Positions 23,687-31,675 of a stretch of DNA of 46,396 nt are shown piece after piece. The stretch is from a virus. The notes under the pieces were generated by a model, which saw only the letters and a list, made by a program, of their open reading frames with translations, was not told the origin of the DNA and did not search any database. Position 1 is the first letter of the stretch. Every line of letters starts with the position of its first letter. The position numbers and the translations under genes are program-made. The stretch covers positions 1-46,396 of IMG/VR virus record IMGVR_UViG_3300042564_005512; one strand, 5' to 3'.

Positions 23687-25048
23687 ATGAAATTTACAAA
23701 TTTATTAAAGTCGCTTATTGTCGAAAATTCAAGATTTAAGCTACTATATGACAAACTTGTTCAAAAAACTGAAAAAGATAAGAAGGAAGGTAAGAAAATT
23801 CCGTTTGAAATATTAAAAGCATTGATATTTGCTGACCCAGATACTAAAATACCAAGAGGTATGGAAGGTGATATTGACACATTAACTCCTGAACAAATGG
23901 ATAATGTGAAGGTTGGTAAATACACACAGTGGTTATTGAAAAGTTTTATCGCTCCAACATCTGCAACTATTACTGCTGAAGTTGGTACTCCTGAGTATAA
24001 AAAACAATTGAAAAATTTCAGAGATTTGTTTTTGGAGGATTTATATAAGACAACAACTGACCTCAAAAAATTTGAAAAATATAAAGGTAGATTACCTGAA
24101 GATTCAAGAGATATTAATAAGTTAACTCCTGAAACTTTATTTAACTTAGTTAAAGATTTTTCTTTAGAAAAAGTTAAAGCTAGTAAAGAAGAGAAAAAAC
24201 AAGCTGCTACGACATATTCACATCCTGGTGGTGACATTGTATTTAAAGGTCCTAATTGGACTGTCATTAAAATTGAAAGACAGGATAAATTAGGTAAAGA
24301 TGCTGCATGTTTCTATGGTGGACAACATGAGTATGATAAAGGTGAATCAAGATGGTGTACATCATCACCTGGGTTGACTTATTTTGAAAGATATATTAAG
24401 GATGGTCCTTTATATGTAATTTTACCTAATGATGCTGAACAACGTGGACAAGTTTCACAATTACCTGTCGATAGATATCAATTCCATTTCCCATCTAATC
24501 AGTTTATGGATAGACATGACCACAACCAAGATTTAGTAAAATTATTGAGTCCTGGTGGTAAACTTGCAGAGATTGCTGATTATTTAAAACCTGAATTTGC
24601 AAAAGGATTTAAAACTCAGGGAGGTAAAAAGGTTGAAATTAATATTCCTGATAGTTCAGCAGGTAAGTTTATTGCGATTTACGGACCTAAAGAACTTTTT
24701 GATAACTTACCTGACGATGTTGAACATTTATTGATTCAAAATAGAAGTGATAGAAATTTAGGATGGAAATCTGACGTTTTAATGGGTATTGGAAGATTTA
24801 ACAATTTGGAGGCGTTAATGTTGAAAAATTGTGTAGACGAAGTTCCTGAAACTTTATGTAATTGTAACCAACTTACTTTATTAGCGTTACCTAATAACCC
24901 TAATTTAAAGAGTATTCCGGCATGTGTTGGAGATTTTGAAAACTTGGCTTTCATTAACTTAAAAGACAGTAACAAAAACGTACATATTCCTGAAGAGTTG
25001 AAATCAAAACTTGACGACCAAGGTGATGGTTTTTATTACATTATGTAA
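23687..25048 (+). CDS. leader-bearing protein with WCT domain and leucine-rich repeats, 453 aa
   Basis: The start MKFTNLLKSLIVENSRFKLL is one of the shared leaders, with a possible cleavage site at IVE (residues 11-13). The middle of the protein (about 180-290) carries ACFYGG, RWCTSSPGLTYFERYI and GPLYVILPND, a pattern seen in other large-phage proteins without known function. Residues about 340-440 form three to four leucine-rich-repeat-like units (LEALMLKNC, LTLLALPNN, LAFINLKDS), suggesting a protein-binding surface. If the leader targets it to the capsid, it could be an injected host-interacting protein. Confidence 0.65.
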   Translation: MKFTNLLKSLIVENSRFKLLYDKLVQKTEKDKKEGKKIPFEILKALIFADPDTKIPRGMEGDIDTLTPEQMDNVKVGKYTQWLLKSFIAPTSATITAEVGTPEYKKQLKNFRDLFLEDLYKTTTDLKKFEKYKGRLPEDSRDINKLTPETLFNLVKDFSLEKVKASKEEKKQAATTYSHPGGDIVFKGPNWTVIKIERQDKLGKDAACFYGGQHEYDKGESRWCTSSPGLTYFERYIKDGPLYVILPNDAEQRGQVSQLPVDRYQFHFPSNQFMDRHDHNQDLVKLLSPGGKLAEIADYLKPEFAKGFKTQGGKKVEINIPDSSAGKFIAIYGPKELFDNLPDDVEHLLIQNRSDRNLGWKSDVLMGIGRFNNLEALMLKNCVDEVPETLCNCNQLTLLALPNNPNLKSIPACVGDFENLAFINLKDSNKNVHIPEELKSKLDDQGDGFYYIM

Positions 25049-25096
25049 TTAGAATTTGAAAAAAAATTCTTATATTTGTTGTTTAAATTTTAGATT

Positions 25097-25387
25097 ATGA
25101 ATAATGTAGAAGCTGAAATATATTTAAACAACCTTTTAGGATTCTTTGAAAAAAATCCTAATGACCTTATTGACCTTATCGGTGAAATGAATAAGGATGC
25201 TTTCTACAAAAAATTAAGAGAAAAAGTTTACGAAAACGCTGAAAAGGGTGAGGAAATACAACTCACCCAAAAACAGCTTATTGATATTGTAGTTGGTATG
25301 TACGACGAAATGACTAAAAAGGGTGAAAAGATAGAAGTATTAGTCCCTGTTATTAAAACAAATTACGGAATTATTTGGTTGAATTAG
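25097..25387 (+). CDS. hypothetical acidic helical protein, 96 aa
   Basis: Mostly helical with alternating K and E residues and a strand at the end (IEVLVPVIKTNYGIIWL). No family is recognised. TATATTTG at 25071 resembles a -7 element, but no TTG lies 19-20 bases upstream, so the promoter is doubtful. Confidence 0.6.
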   Translation: MNNVEAEIYLNNLLGFFEKNPNDLIDLIGEMNKDAFYKKLREKVYENAEKGEEIQLTQKQLIDIVVGMYDEMTKKGEKIEVLVPVIKTNYGIIWLN

Positions 25388-25405
25388 AATTTTGATGTAT
25401 CTTTG
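25375..25405 (+). promoter_or_regulatory. Bacteroidetes-type promoter for the DUF932 gene
   Basis: TTG at 25375-25377 and TATCTTTG at 25398-25405 are 20 bases apart. The -33 element falls within the last codons of the preceding gene. Confidence 0.7.
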
Positions 25406-25430
25406 TACTCATAATTAAACACCAAATAAT

Positions 25431-26180
25431 ATGATAAACATAGAGTCACTTCAAGAAAACGTACCTTCACTTTTCCAAACAGAAAAACTTTCAAAATTAT
25501 CTGACCGTTATGTAATGGTTCCCACTATTGATGTGGTAGATAAATTTATCCAAAATGGTTGGCAAGTTAGTTCGGCAAAACAAGTTGGTAAGACCGCCTA
25601 TGGTAAACACCAAATTCGTCTTCGTAACTCAGATTTACCACAAGTAGGTGACTCATTATTAGAGGCGGTAATCACTAACTCACACAATGGTACATCAGCT
25701 CTTCAAATTGGAGCCGGACTACACAGATTGGTATGTTCTAATGGTCTTACAGTTCCTGTATCGACATTCGGAGATATGAAACAAACTCACTTAAATTTGA
25801 GTATGAGTGATGTTGAGATGATTACTGAGCAGTTCGTGTTAAACACTCCAAAAATTCAAAAGTCAGTAAATCGTATGATGGAAGTGACTATGGATACTGA
25901 CAGAAAGATTGACTTTGTATCGAAGGCTGTTGGAATTCGTTGGAAGAACACTGAAGACATTTCATCTTTGACTTTGGAGACAATCATTGACCCACTTCGT
26001 GACGGAGACCGAGAAGACAACTTATGGAACACCTTCAACGTTGTTCAAGAGAAGTTAATTCGTGGTGGATTCATCAAACAACAAGGTCGTAACGTTAGAA
26101 CAGTAAAGGGAATCCAATCCTTAAATATGGACAACTTAATTAACACCAAACTTTGGGAACTTGCTGAAACATATTGCTAA
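25431..26180 (+). CDS. DUF932 family protein
   Basis: The sequence has the hallmarks of the phage and plasmid DUF932 family: a start region followed by YVMVPTIDVVDKFIQNGW, a central beta-rich part with HQIRLRN and EAVITNSHNGTSALQIGAGLHRLVCSNGL, and a helical C-terminus. The SHNGTSALQ...GLxRLVCSNGL stretch is the most telling. The biochemical function is unknown; members are typically encoded by mobile DNA. The codon choice is slightly more GC-rich than that of its neighbours. The stop overlaps the next gene's start in TAATG. Confidence 0.85.
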   Translation: MINIESLQENVPSLFQTEKLSKLSDRYVMVPTIDVVDKFIQNGWQVSSAKQVGKTAYGKHQIRLRNSDLPQVGDSLLEAVITNSHNGTSALQIGAGLHRLVCSNGLTVPVSTFGDMKQTHLNLSMSDVEMITEQFVLNTPKIQKSVNRMMEVTMDTDRKIDFVSKAVGIRWKNTEDISSLTLETIIDPLRDGDREDNLWNTFNVVQEKLIRGGFIKQQGRNVRTVKGIQSLNMDNLINTKLWELAETYC

Positions 26181-27865
26181 TGGAGAACTTATTCAAACTC
26201 ATCAATGAAAAACATTATGTCGGTTATTATCTCCCCTACAATTCGGTAGGGGAGGTTGCCGATAGTATTCTTTTAGAACCATTTGGTTTGAAAGATAGGT
26301 ATCACGCCAAAGAATCCTTTGATGGTAAGCATTATGTTTATACATTTGATAAATCTGTAAATGGTGATAAAGAAGAGTTTGAAAAAAACTATGGTAACCC
26401 TCTTTGTGAGGTAACTGTATATAGAAGTACTTTTGTTGTTGAGGAGAATGAGGATAAGATTTGCTTAAAAGTATTTTACTGTGGTAAACACAGAAAGGTT
26501 GGGGAAGTATTTTTTAGAAAAAGTACTAAACTAAATTACATCACATTTAATAAAAAAACCAATATTTTTACTGTAGGTAAAAACACTGAATACCATAAAA
26601 AAAGAGGTAAGGGTAAGGGTAGTGTCGTTAGAAGAAACTCATTTCCGGTGTCATTAACTACGGATGGTTATCATTCTTTTATGAATGGGATTAAGGACTC
26701 TGAAACATATGGTTTGGATGTTATTGAAGGTATTAATGTATTTTTGTCTAAACTTGGGGCTGAAAGAATTTTAAACTATAGTAAGTTACCTATGTCTTTA
26801 TTTGGATGTTTATTAGACAAACAAGGGGTTAAGAAACCTGACAATTGGAGAGGGTATTACGAGGTGTTTCCAAAACCAACTAAAAAAGACTATCAGAAAA
26901 ATGGGTTTAAGATGATTGATACTTATATGAAATTACATAATGTAAGTTCAGAGAAAATTAAAAAAGTATTACATAAAGTCCAAAACCCTTGTTTCAAAAG
27001 TATTAAGAGTTTGATACACATATTCGGTAAAGATTTTATTTTACAAAGACCTGAAGAAGAGTTATGTATTATCTTTAATGTCAAAGGTGATGAGTCTCCA
27101 TTTCAACCTGCGGTGTATCATTTTGAAAATTTTGGTAAAAGGGATATGATTAATTGTTATCTTACTTACTTATTATGTAAGAAAGACCCTAATTCGTCCA
27201 TTCATACTTTTTACGACCACATAAGATTTTTTGACACCATATCAAGATATGAACCGATTAAATGGATGTCTAAAACATTAAAAGAATTAATCACTGAACA
27301 TAGTGTTTGGTCGGACAAAGTTGACTTCTATACCAAAGGAAAATATTCAAGAGAGTATTCCAATGAATTTGTTGAACAAGTTTCAAAACCAATTATAACA
27401 AAAGATGGTATGGTATTTAACCCTGTTGTTTTACAAAGTAGTGAAGAGTATGTTAATGAATCAGTACATCAGTCTAATTGTGTAAGAACTTATCAAGATA
27501 GACCTTCATCATTAATTATATCACTTCGTAAGGAAGATGGTGAGAGAGCATCAATCGAATACAGACCTTCAATCAGTAAGTTTGGTATGAATGAAAATCA
27601 ACCAGTCCATTTTAAACGAGTTCAGACACTTGGAAGGTTTAATAATGTGTTAGATGATACTTGGCATGGTGCAATTTTTGATTTAGATGTTAGGTTAAAA
27701 ACCGTGACTTTGAAAAAGTGGGGGAATCCTATTGCTAAGTTTATAAGTGGTGGTGGGACGAAAGAATATGACTTTATCTTTGATAAAGATGGAATATTGT
27801 CATGGAATAATCTTCACAAAGACGAAACAATGGATTATCTTCCATTTTATGAAATTGACTTTTGA
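26180..27865 (+). CDS. PcfJ-like protein, 561 aa
   Basis: Near residue 425 the segment SEEYVNESVHQSNCVRTYQDRPSSLIISLR matches the PcfJ-like pattern in which a His and Cys precede a Tyr and a strand of the form LIxxR. The remaining N-terminal 400 residues are mixed alpha/beta with a basic loop (KKRGKGKGSVVRR near residue 137). PcfJ-type proteins are common on conjugative and phage DNA and their activity is unresolved. A perfect 9-bp hairpin sits in codons 18-25 (26231-26254). It is translationally coupled with the DUF932 gene. Confidence 0.7.
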   Translation: MENLFKLINEKHYVGYYLPYNSVGEVADSILLEPFGLKDRYHAKESFDGKHYVYTFDKSVNGDKEEFEKNYGNPLCEVTVYRSTFVVEENEDKICLKVFYCGKHRKVGEVFFRKSTKLNYITFNKKTNIFTVGKNTEYHKKRGKGKGSVVRRNSFPVSLTTDGYHSFMNGIKDSETYGLDVIEGINVFLSKLGAERILNYSKLPMSLFGCLLDKQGVKKPDNWRGYYEVFPKPTKKDYQKNGFKMIDTYMKLHNVSSEKIKKVLHKVQNPCFKSIKSLIHIFGKDFILQRPEEELCIIFNVKGDESPFQPAVYHFENFGKRDMINCYLTYLLCKKDPNSSIHTFYDHIRFFDTISRYEPIKWMSKTLKELITEHSVWSDKVDFYTKGKYSREYSNEFVEQVSKPIITKDGMVFNPVVLQSSEEYVNESVHQSNCVRTYQDRPSSLIISLRKEDGERASIEYRPSISKFGMNENQPVHFKRVQTLGRFNNVLDDTWHGAIFDLDVRLKTVTLKKWGNPIAKFISGGGTKEYDFIFDKDGILSWNNLHKDETMDYLPFYEIDF

Positions 27866-28175
27866 TTTTAAATTTGAGGATATTGTAGATAAGATAGATA
27901 GCACTCTATCAAGAATTCAAATTTTGGATAATAAGATAAGTCCTGACTACATTTTAAAAAATGCTAAGGATTATGAAATTTTATTTATAAATTCTAAATT
28001 TTCTGATAGTAAAGAAATTATTTATGATGAAATCTTCAAACTTAAAAATGGATTGATTTTGTATTTATCAAGAGAACAAGAGACCCCAATTTTTAAATTA
28101 AAGGTCTATTATGATATCGAAAAAATAAACGAACTAAAAATGTTTTTAAGTACATTAAAATTATGGAAAGAATAA
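27849..28175 (+). CDS. hypothetical protein, 108 aa
   Basis: A short alpha/beta protein with strands KLTFDF, LILYLSR and IFKLKVYY. It is unrecognised. ATG 27849 is preferred to 27747 because the longer frame would overlap the PcfJ-like gene by more than 100 bases and its extra residues look non-coding. It overlaps the thioredoxin gene by 13 bases. Confidence 0.6.
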   Translation: MKLTFDFKFEDIVDKIDSTLSRIQILDNKISPDYILKNAKDYEILFINSKFSDSKEIIYDEIFKLKNGLILYLSREQETPIFKLKVYYDIEKINELKMFLSTLKLWKE

Positions 28176-28465
28176 GCTCACAAGAAGTAAAAAGTAAGAT
28201 TGATAATAAAGAATCTTTTATTTTAAAAATGTCCGCAAGTTGGTGTGGACCATGTAGACAACTAACTGAAGAAATTAACAAGTCTGGAGTATCAGTACCT
28301 GTTTACGAATTTGACGTAGAATCCGATGTTAACTTCTCAAGGGAAATGAATGTTAGAAGTGTACCTGTAATGAAATTCTTCAAAAATGGAATTGATTCAG
28401 CTACTACGGTAGGTTTAAAACCAGCAAGTGAAATAAAACTTATGTCAGAACAATATATACTATGA
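28163..28465 (+). CDS. thioredoxin
   Basis: SASWCGPC at residues 24-31 is the canonical thioredoxin active site, and the cis-proline segment SVPVMKFFKNG follows near residue 72. At 100 residues it has the usual size. It reduces disulfides in the host cytoplasm; in phages it commonly serves ribonucleotide reductase or other redox enzymes. It is directly followed by, and overlaps, a glutaredoxin-like gene. No reductase or ribonucleotide reductase lies in this window. Confidence 0.92.
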   Translation: MERISSQEVKSKIDNKESFILKMSASWCGPCRQLTEEINKSGVSVPVYEFDVESDVNFSREMNVRSVPVMKFFKNGIDSATTVGLKPASEIKLMSEQYIL

Positions 28466-28752
28466 TTAAAAAAAGAAAACCACTTAAAGTTTTGATTGTT
28501 TATTCTATGGAAGGATGCCCATGGTGTATAAAATTTAAAGAGTTATTAACAAAACATAGAATCAAATTTAAAGAAAGAGATATTCATAAATTTAAAGATG
28601 AGTACGATTTATTTGTAGAAGCGACTCAAAATGATTTTGTTCCAGCATTTATGATTTTAGATGTTGCATCTGAAAAAGGTGATTTTTTCGCACCTGAGAG
28701 AGATTTCCAAGATTTAGATGAAGCTTTAAAGATTGTTAAAGAAAATTTGTAG
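28462..28752 (+). CDS. glutaredoxin-like protein
   Basis: The start KVLIVYSMEGCPWCIKFKELL holds a CPWC active site at residues 19-22 on a thioredoxin fold. DFVPAFMIL near residue 58 is the cis-proline region (VPAF). The C-terminus ends in a helix. It probably works with glutathione or with the thioredoxin system on phage nucleotide metabolism. It overlaps thioredoxin by four bases, so the pair is co-expressed. Confidence 0.85.
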   Translation: MIKKRKPLKVLIVYSMEGCPWCIKFKELLTKHRIKFKERDIHKFKDEYDLFVEATQNDFVPAFMILDVASEKGDFFAPERDFQDLDEALKIVKENL

Positions 28753-28764
28753 TATATTTGTTAC

Positions 28765-29292
28765 ATGAAAGAATTAGTTTTTAAAAAGAAAGGGGTGGTT
28801 CACACCCCTTTGACTTACTGGCAAATTGATAAACGATACACAATTGCGATTTATCAGGGAGGTAGAGGAGCTAGACCTGACCTTGACTTTATTGTAAAAT
28901 ATAAAGAAGAGGGTAAACGGTTACGTACTCCATCACATACTCATTGGATTGTAGATTTGATTGCAAAGGCTCAATACGATAAGGGAAGAGTTAAATCATA
29001 TGTTGAAGATATGATTAAAATGTATGATGAGTGTGAACCTTTTAATAGTGAGGAAGAACGAAACAATTATAAGTTACAATGTCCTACAAAATTTTGGATG
29101 AATCACATTATGATTGAGGATAAAGGATATTATCCACTACAGGTATTAACTACCTTTATTGAGTTATTTTCTAAATGTGAAAAACAAACACCAGGGGCTT
29201 TCATGTTTAGAAACTTATTGGTTTTGGTTAAAGAGTATTGTGAAGGTAAAAAAGACTTTTACCAGATAGTAGGTTACTCTAAACGAGTTTAA
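28765..29292 (+). CDS. hypothetical protein, 175 aa
   Basis: A soluble alpha/beta protein with RYTIAIYQGGRGARPDLDFIVKY near the start and several conserved-looking aromatics (THWIVDLI, KFWMNHIM). No catalytic motif is recognised. TATATTTG at 28753-28760 with a TTG 17 bases upstream could be a promoter. A perfect 9-bp hairpin lies at 28789-28811 in codons 9-16. It overlaps the convergent gene by four bases. Confidence 0.65.
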   Translation: MKELVFKKKGVVHTPLTYWQIDKRYTIAIYQGGRGARPDLDFIVKYKEEGKRLRTPSHTHWIVDLIAKAQYDKGRVKSYVEDMIKMYDECEPFNSEEERNNYKLQCPTKFWMNHIMIEDKGYYPLQVLTTFIELFSKCEKQTPGAFMFRNLLVLVKEYCEGKKDFYQIVGYSKRV

Positions 29293-29906
29293 AATAAATT
29301 TAACAATAACCTACTTTCATCTAACAATACATCAATTGGACCATCGTAGTTATCTTTTAGGATTGACAATAGTTTTTCTGATGTATAATAACTATCAGAT
29401 TTTATTGATGTAATTTCAAAATCTGTTTTAGTTAGTTTACAAGTTAACTCGACCCAACTAAATTTAAAATACGGTTGAGATTTACAAGATATTTCTTTCA
29501 GATGATTATAAGTTTGTTTAAGGTAATTTTCAGAGTAACCGTGAGGGAATTTTGAAGATACTGAAATACTTAATTCTGAATTGATTTGAGGGACTTCTTT
29601 AGTGGAATATGAGATTACCTCATCTTCAAAATCTTTTTCATCACAACTATATGATATTACATCAATCGTACTAATATATTTTAAATATGGGTATTTGTTT
29701 TTAACCGACTCAACAAACTCAGAAGATATTTTGTTGGGAGATATTACTTCAGAACTTTCAGTAAACCCTTTAATTACCATAAAGTTCTCAACATCAACTA
29801 CTGATAATCTTGTTTTATGTGTGTTATTCTCACTGATTAAATTACATAGATAATCGGCAAAATCGTTAACTAAATTTTGGCGAACTGATACTTCCATTTT
29901 TTCCAT
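29289..29906 (-). CDS. hypothetical protein, 205 aa
   Basis: An acidic, serine-rich protein with alternating strands and helices and no membrane segment. It is unrecognised. A second in-frame ATG nine bases downstream (29897) could be the true start. A full TATTTATA precedes it by 28 bases on the minus strand, so it belongs to the putative late set. Confidence 0.6.
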   Translation of the reverse strand: MEKMEVSVRQNLVNDFADYLCNLISENNTHKTRLSVVDVENFMVIKGFTESSEVISPNKISSEFVESVKNKYPYLKYISTIDVISYSCDEKDFEDEVISYSTKEVPQINSELSISVSSKFPHGYSENYLKQTYNHLKEISCKSQPYFKFSWVELTCKLTKTDFEITSIKSDSYYTSEKLLSILKDNYDGPIDVLLDESRLLLNLF

Positions 29907-29934
29907 GTTAAAATTTAGTAGGAAAAAAAATGAC

Positions 29935-29942
29935 TATAAATA
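29935..29942 (-). promoter_or_regulatory. TATTTATA putative late promoter for gene 29289-29906
   Basis: TATTTATA on the minus strand, 28 bases before the ATG, the same spacing as at the fibre gene and the 16-aa peptide gene. Confidence 0.45.
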
Positions 29943-29963
29943 GTAAATTGATTTTTACAATTA

Positions 29964-31289
29964 TTAAAAGTAATCTCCGATATTTCCGTTAACACAACTA
30001 TCAACTTTCCTATGGTCGGGATATTCGTCTAATCTTGGAACTCTCAATAAATCACGACCACCATCATCAATTAAATCTGAATATAATCTTTCGTAACTAC
30101 CAAAATATATGATTGTATCGCAATAAGTACCATTACAATCTTTGTTATCGTTTAACCATTCTGAAACAACATTATATATACAGTTTGTTGCTTTGTATCT
30201 TGTTCCGTAAAATGTTCTTGATACTTTATTACCATCTTTATCGAAAGATTGTTTTTTGTATGAATAGTCATCTATTTCACCATTATCAATTACAGAACCA
30301 ATTAGTTCCCCCATTAAACTTTTATACCATTCTTCAGTTAATACTCCTTCATAACAACCCTGGTATAAACTATATAAATCACTTCTAACATCATATAATT
30401 CTTTATTGATTAGATATTCAATGGTATCATCGTCACCAAGTACTCGAGAAATAACATCATCGGTTAACTCAACGTCATTACGACCTTGTTCCCGAGCAAT
30501 TTCTTTAAGTAATTCGGTGTCGGTACCTATTGTTTTCATATCTCTAAGTTCTAATACAATTCTTTCATTAACCAATTGTTTATTTTCATTTTTTAATTCA
30601 GTATATACGTCCCTATAAACATCATCAGTCACATCCCAAAAATTCATATCATGTTCACCTTGTAAAATACTTTCAATCGTATCTCTACTCATTTCACTGC
30701 GATAACCTGTTTCAAAGAAACCTGAAAGTTCCGCAGGGGATGTGTCAAAATAATAATCGTTACCAATTTTTGTAACATCTGAAATAAATTTATCAACTAT
30801 TGTCCAAACAAATGAACTATCGTTTTCATAGAATAAATAAAATAATTGATTTTGGTAATCATCCCAATCACTTGAAAAAGGGTCAATGTAACCAAGAAGA
30901 TTGTTTTTTGTTAATAAATTAAAAAATTTATCTATACCACCTATTGCATTTTCAATAAAATCAACATCGATGTCCCCATTTTGAAATTTATTAAGGATTC
31001 TAAGTAATTTTTCTTGAACTTTATTTAATTTAAGTTCTTCTTGTTCTTCTTCATTTAATTTTTTATTGTGTATTAAATTACCGCTATCAATAATTTCATA
31101 ATTAACACAATCTTCATTAAAATTGACTACATCTAAAATTGGGTGGGTAACATATATTTTACTATTTCTAATTAGACAAACTTTTGTTGGAAACCCTATT
31201 AAGTCTTTCATGTGTTTCCAGCAATGAAATTCAGGGTCTTCATTTATGAACCCTTTGATGTAAATTGTATCACCCATTTTTAATTCCAT
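29964..31289 (-). CDS. large acidic protein of unknown function, 441 aa
   Basis: The first 75 residues are a beta-rich domain (GDTIYIKGFINEDPEFHCWKH). The rest is strongly acidic and helical, with scattered cysteines (CYEG, NGTYCDTIIYFG). Its composition resembles that of the leader-bearing acidic protein encoded head-to-head at 31676, although no clear alignment is visible. It has a late-type motif three bases before the start codon. No function is recognised. Confidence 0.65.
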   Translation of the reverse strand: MELKMGDTIYIKGFINEDPEFHCWKHMKDLIGFPTKVCLIRNSKIYVTHPILDVVNFNEDCVNYEIIDSGNLIHNKKLNEEEQEELKLNKVQEKLLRILNKFQNGDIDVDFIENAIGGIDKFFNLLTKNNLLGYIDPFSSDWDDYQNQLFYLFYENDSSFVWTIVDKFISDVTKIGNDYYFDTSPAELSGFFETGYRSEMSRDTIESILQGEHDMNFWDVTDDVYRDVYTELKNENKQLVNERIVLELRDMKTIGTDTELLKEIAREQGRNDVELTDDVISRVLGDDDTIEYLINKELYDVRSDLYSLYQGCYEGVLTEEWYKSLMGELIGSVIDNGEIDDYSYKKQSFDKDGNKVSRTFYGTRYKATNCIYNVVSEWLNDNKDCNGTYCDTIIYFGSYERLYSDLIDDGGRDLLRVPRLDEYPDHRKVDSCVNGNIGDYF

Positions 31290-31292
31290 AGT

Positions 31293-31300
31293 TATAAATA
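31293..31300 (-). promoter_or_regulatory. TATTTATA putative late promoter for gene 29964-31289
   Basis: TATTTATA on the minus strand ends three bases before the ATG at 31289. Transcription starting a few bases downstream would give a leaderless mRNA. Confidence 0.5.
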
Positions 31301-31302
31301 TT

Positions 31303-31328
31303 AAAAAAGGGAGAATATTCTCCCTTTT
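31303..31328 (-). terminator. palindromic terminator between tiny peptide genes and gene 29964-31289
   Basis: The 24-base perfect palindrome at 31305-31328 (AAAAGGGAGAAT and its complement) is followed on the minus strand by a T-run. It would stop transcripts of the two Cys-Gly-Cys peptide genes just before the next promoter. Confidence 0.75.
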
Positions 31329-31357
31329 AAATTCTTTAATTAATAGATTTGGATTGA

Positions 31358-31408
31358 TTATTTACCACAACCACATCCACCACCGTTATTACCACCACCG
31401 TTTTTCAT
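31358..31408 (-). CDS. Gly-rich Cys-Gly-Cys peptide, 16 aa
   Basis: The frame encodes MKNGGGNNGGGCGCGK. It has its own TATTTATA motif 28 bases upstream and a strong terminator 30 bases downstream, which is why such a short frame is worth calling. The CGC tail could bind a metal or be modified. The neighbouring minus-strand gene also encodes a peptide with GCGCK. It is not recognised and might also be an unstructured by-product. Confidence 0.45.
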   Translation of the reverse strand: MKNGGGNNGGGCGCGK

Positions 31409-31436
31409 AGTATTATTTTTTTAAAAGTTTATTATC

Positions 31437-31444
31437 TATAAATA
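31437..31444 (-). promoter_or_regulatory. TATTTATA putative late promoter for the 16-aa peptide
   Basis: TATTTATA on the minus strand, 28 bases before the ATG at 31408. Confidence 0.45.
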
Positions 31445-31446
31445 TT

Positions 31447-31581
31447 TTATTGCTGTTTGTTTTTATAAAATTTTTCAATAGTTTTTTTTACTGCATTTTG
31501 TACACTTTCATTTTGTTGTTGAACTTGTTGAATTTTAACCTGTTGTTCAGGATTTTGTTTGTTTTTACAGCCACAGCCCAT
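31447..31581 (-). CDS. small protein beginning MGCGCKNK, 44 aa
   Basis: The N-terminus MGCGCKNK is followed by a glutamine-rich helix (EQQVKIQQVQQQNESVQNAV) and a basic tail. The CGCK motif parallels the CGCGK end of the neighbouring 16-residue peptide. The two look like a family with a shared metal-binding or modification tag. A TATTTATA motif lies 30 bases upstream. Function is unknown. Confidence 0.55.
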   Translation of the reverse strand: MGCGCKNKQNPEQQVKIQQVQQQNESVQNAVKKTIEKFYKNKQQ

Positions 31582-31611
31582 ATTTTTATTTTTTTTAGAT
31601 TTATTCTTTTT

Positions 31612-31619
31612 TATAAATA
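31612..31619 (-). promoter_or_regulatory. TATTTATA putative late promoter for the 44-aa CGC protein
   Basis: TATTTATA on the minus strand, 30 bases before the ATG at 31581. Confidence 0.45.
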
Positions 31620-31663
31620 TTATTAATTGAAATATTAAAAGGAAATAGTTATTAATTTAACAG

Positions 31664-31670
31664 TATTTAT
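31664..31670 (+). promoter_or_regulatory. TATTTAT motif for gene 31676
   Basis: TATTTAT ends five bases before ATG 31676, in the short-spacing class shared with the other leader-bearing genes. Confidence 0.5.
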
Positions 31671-31675
31671 TTAAT

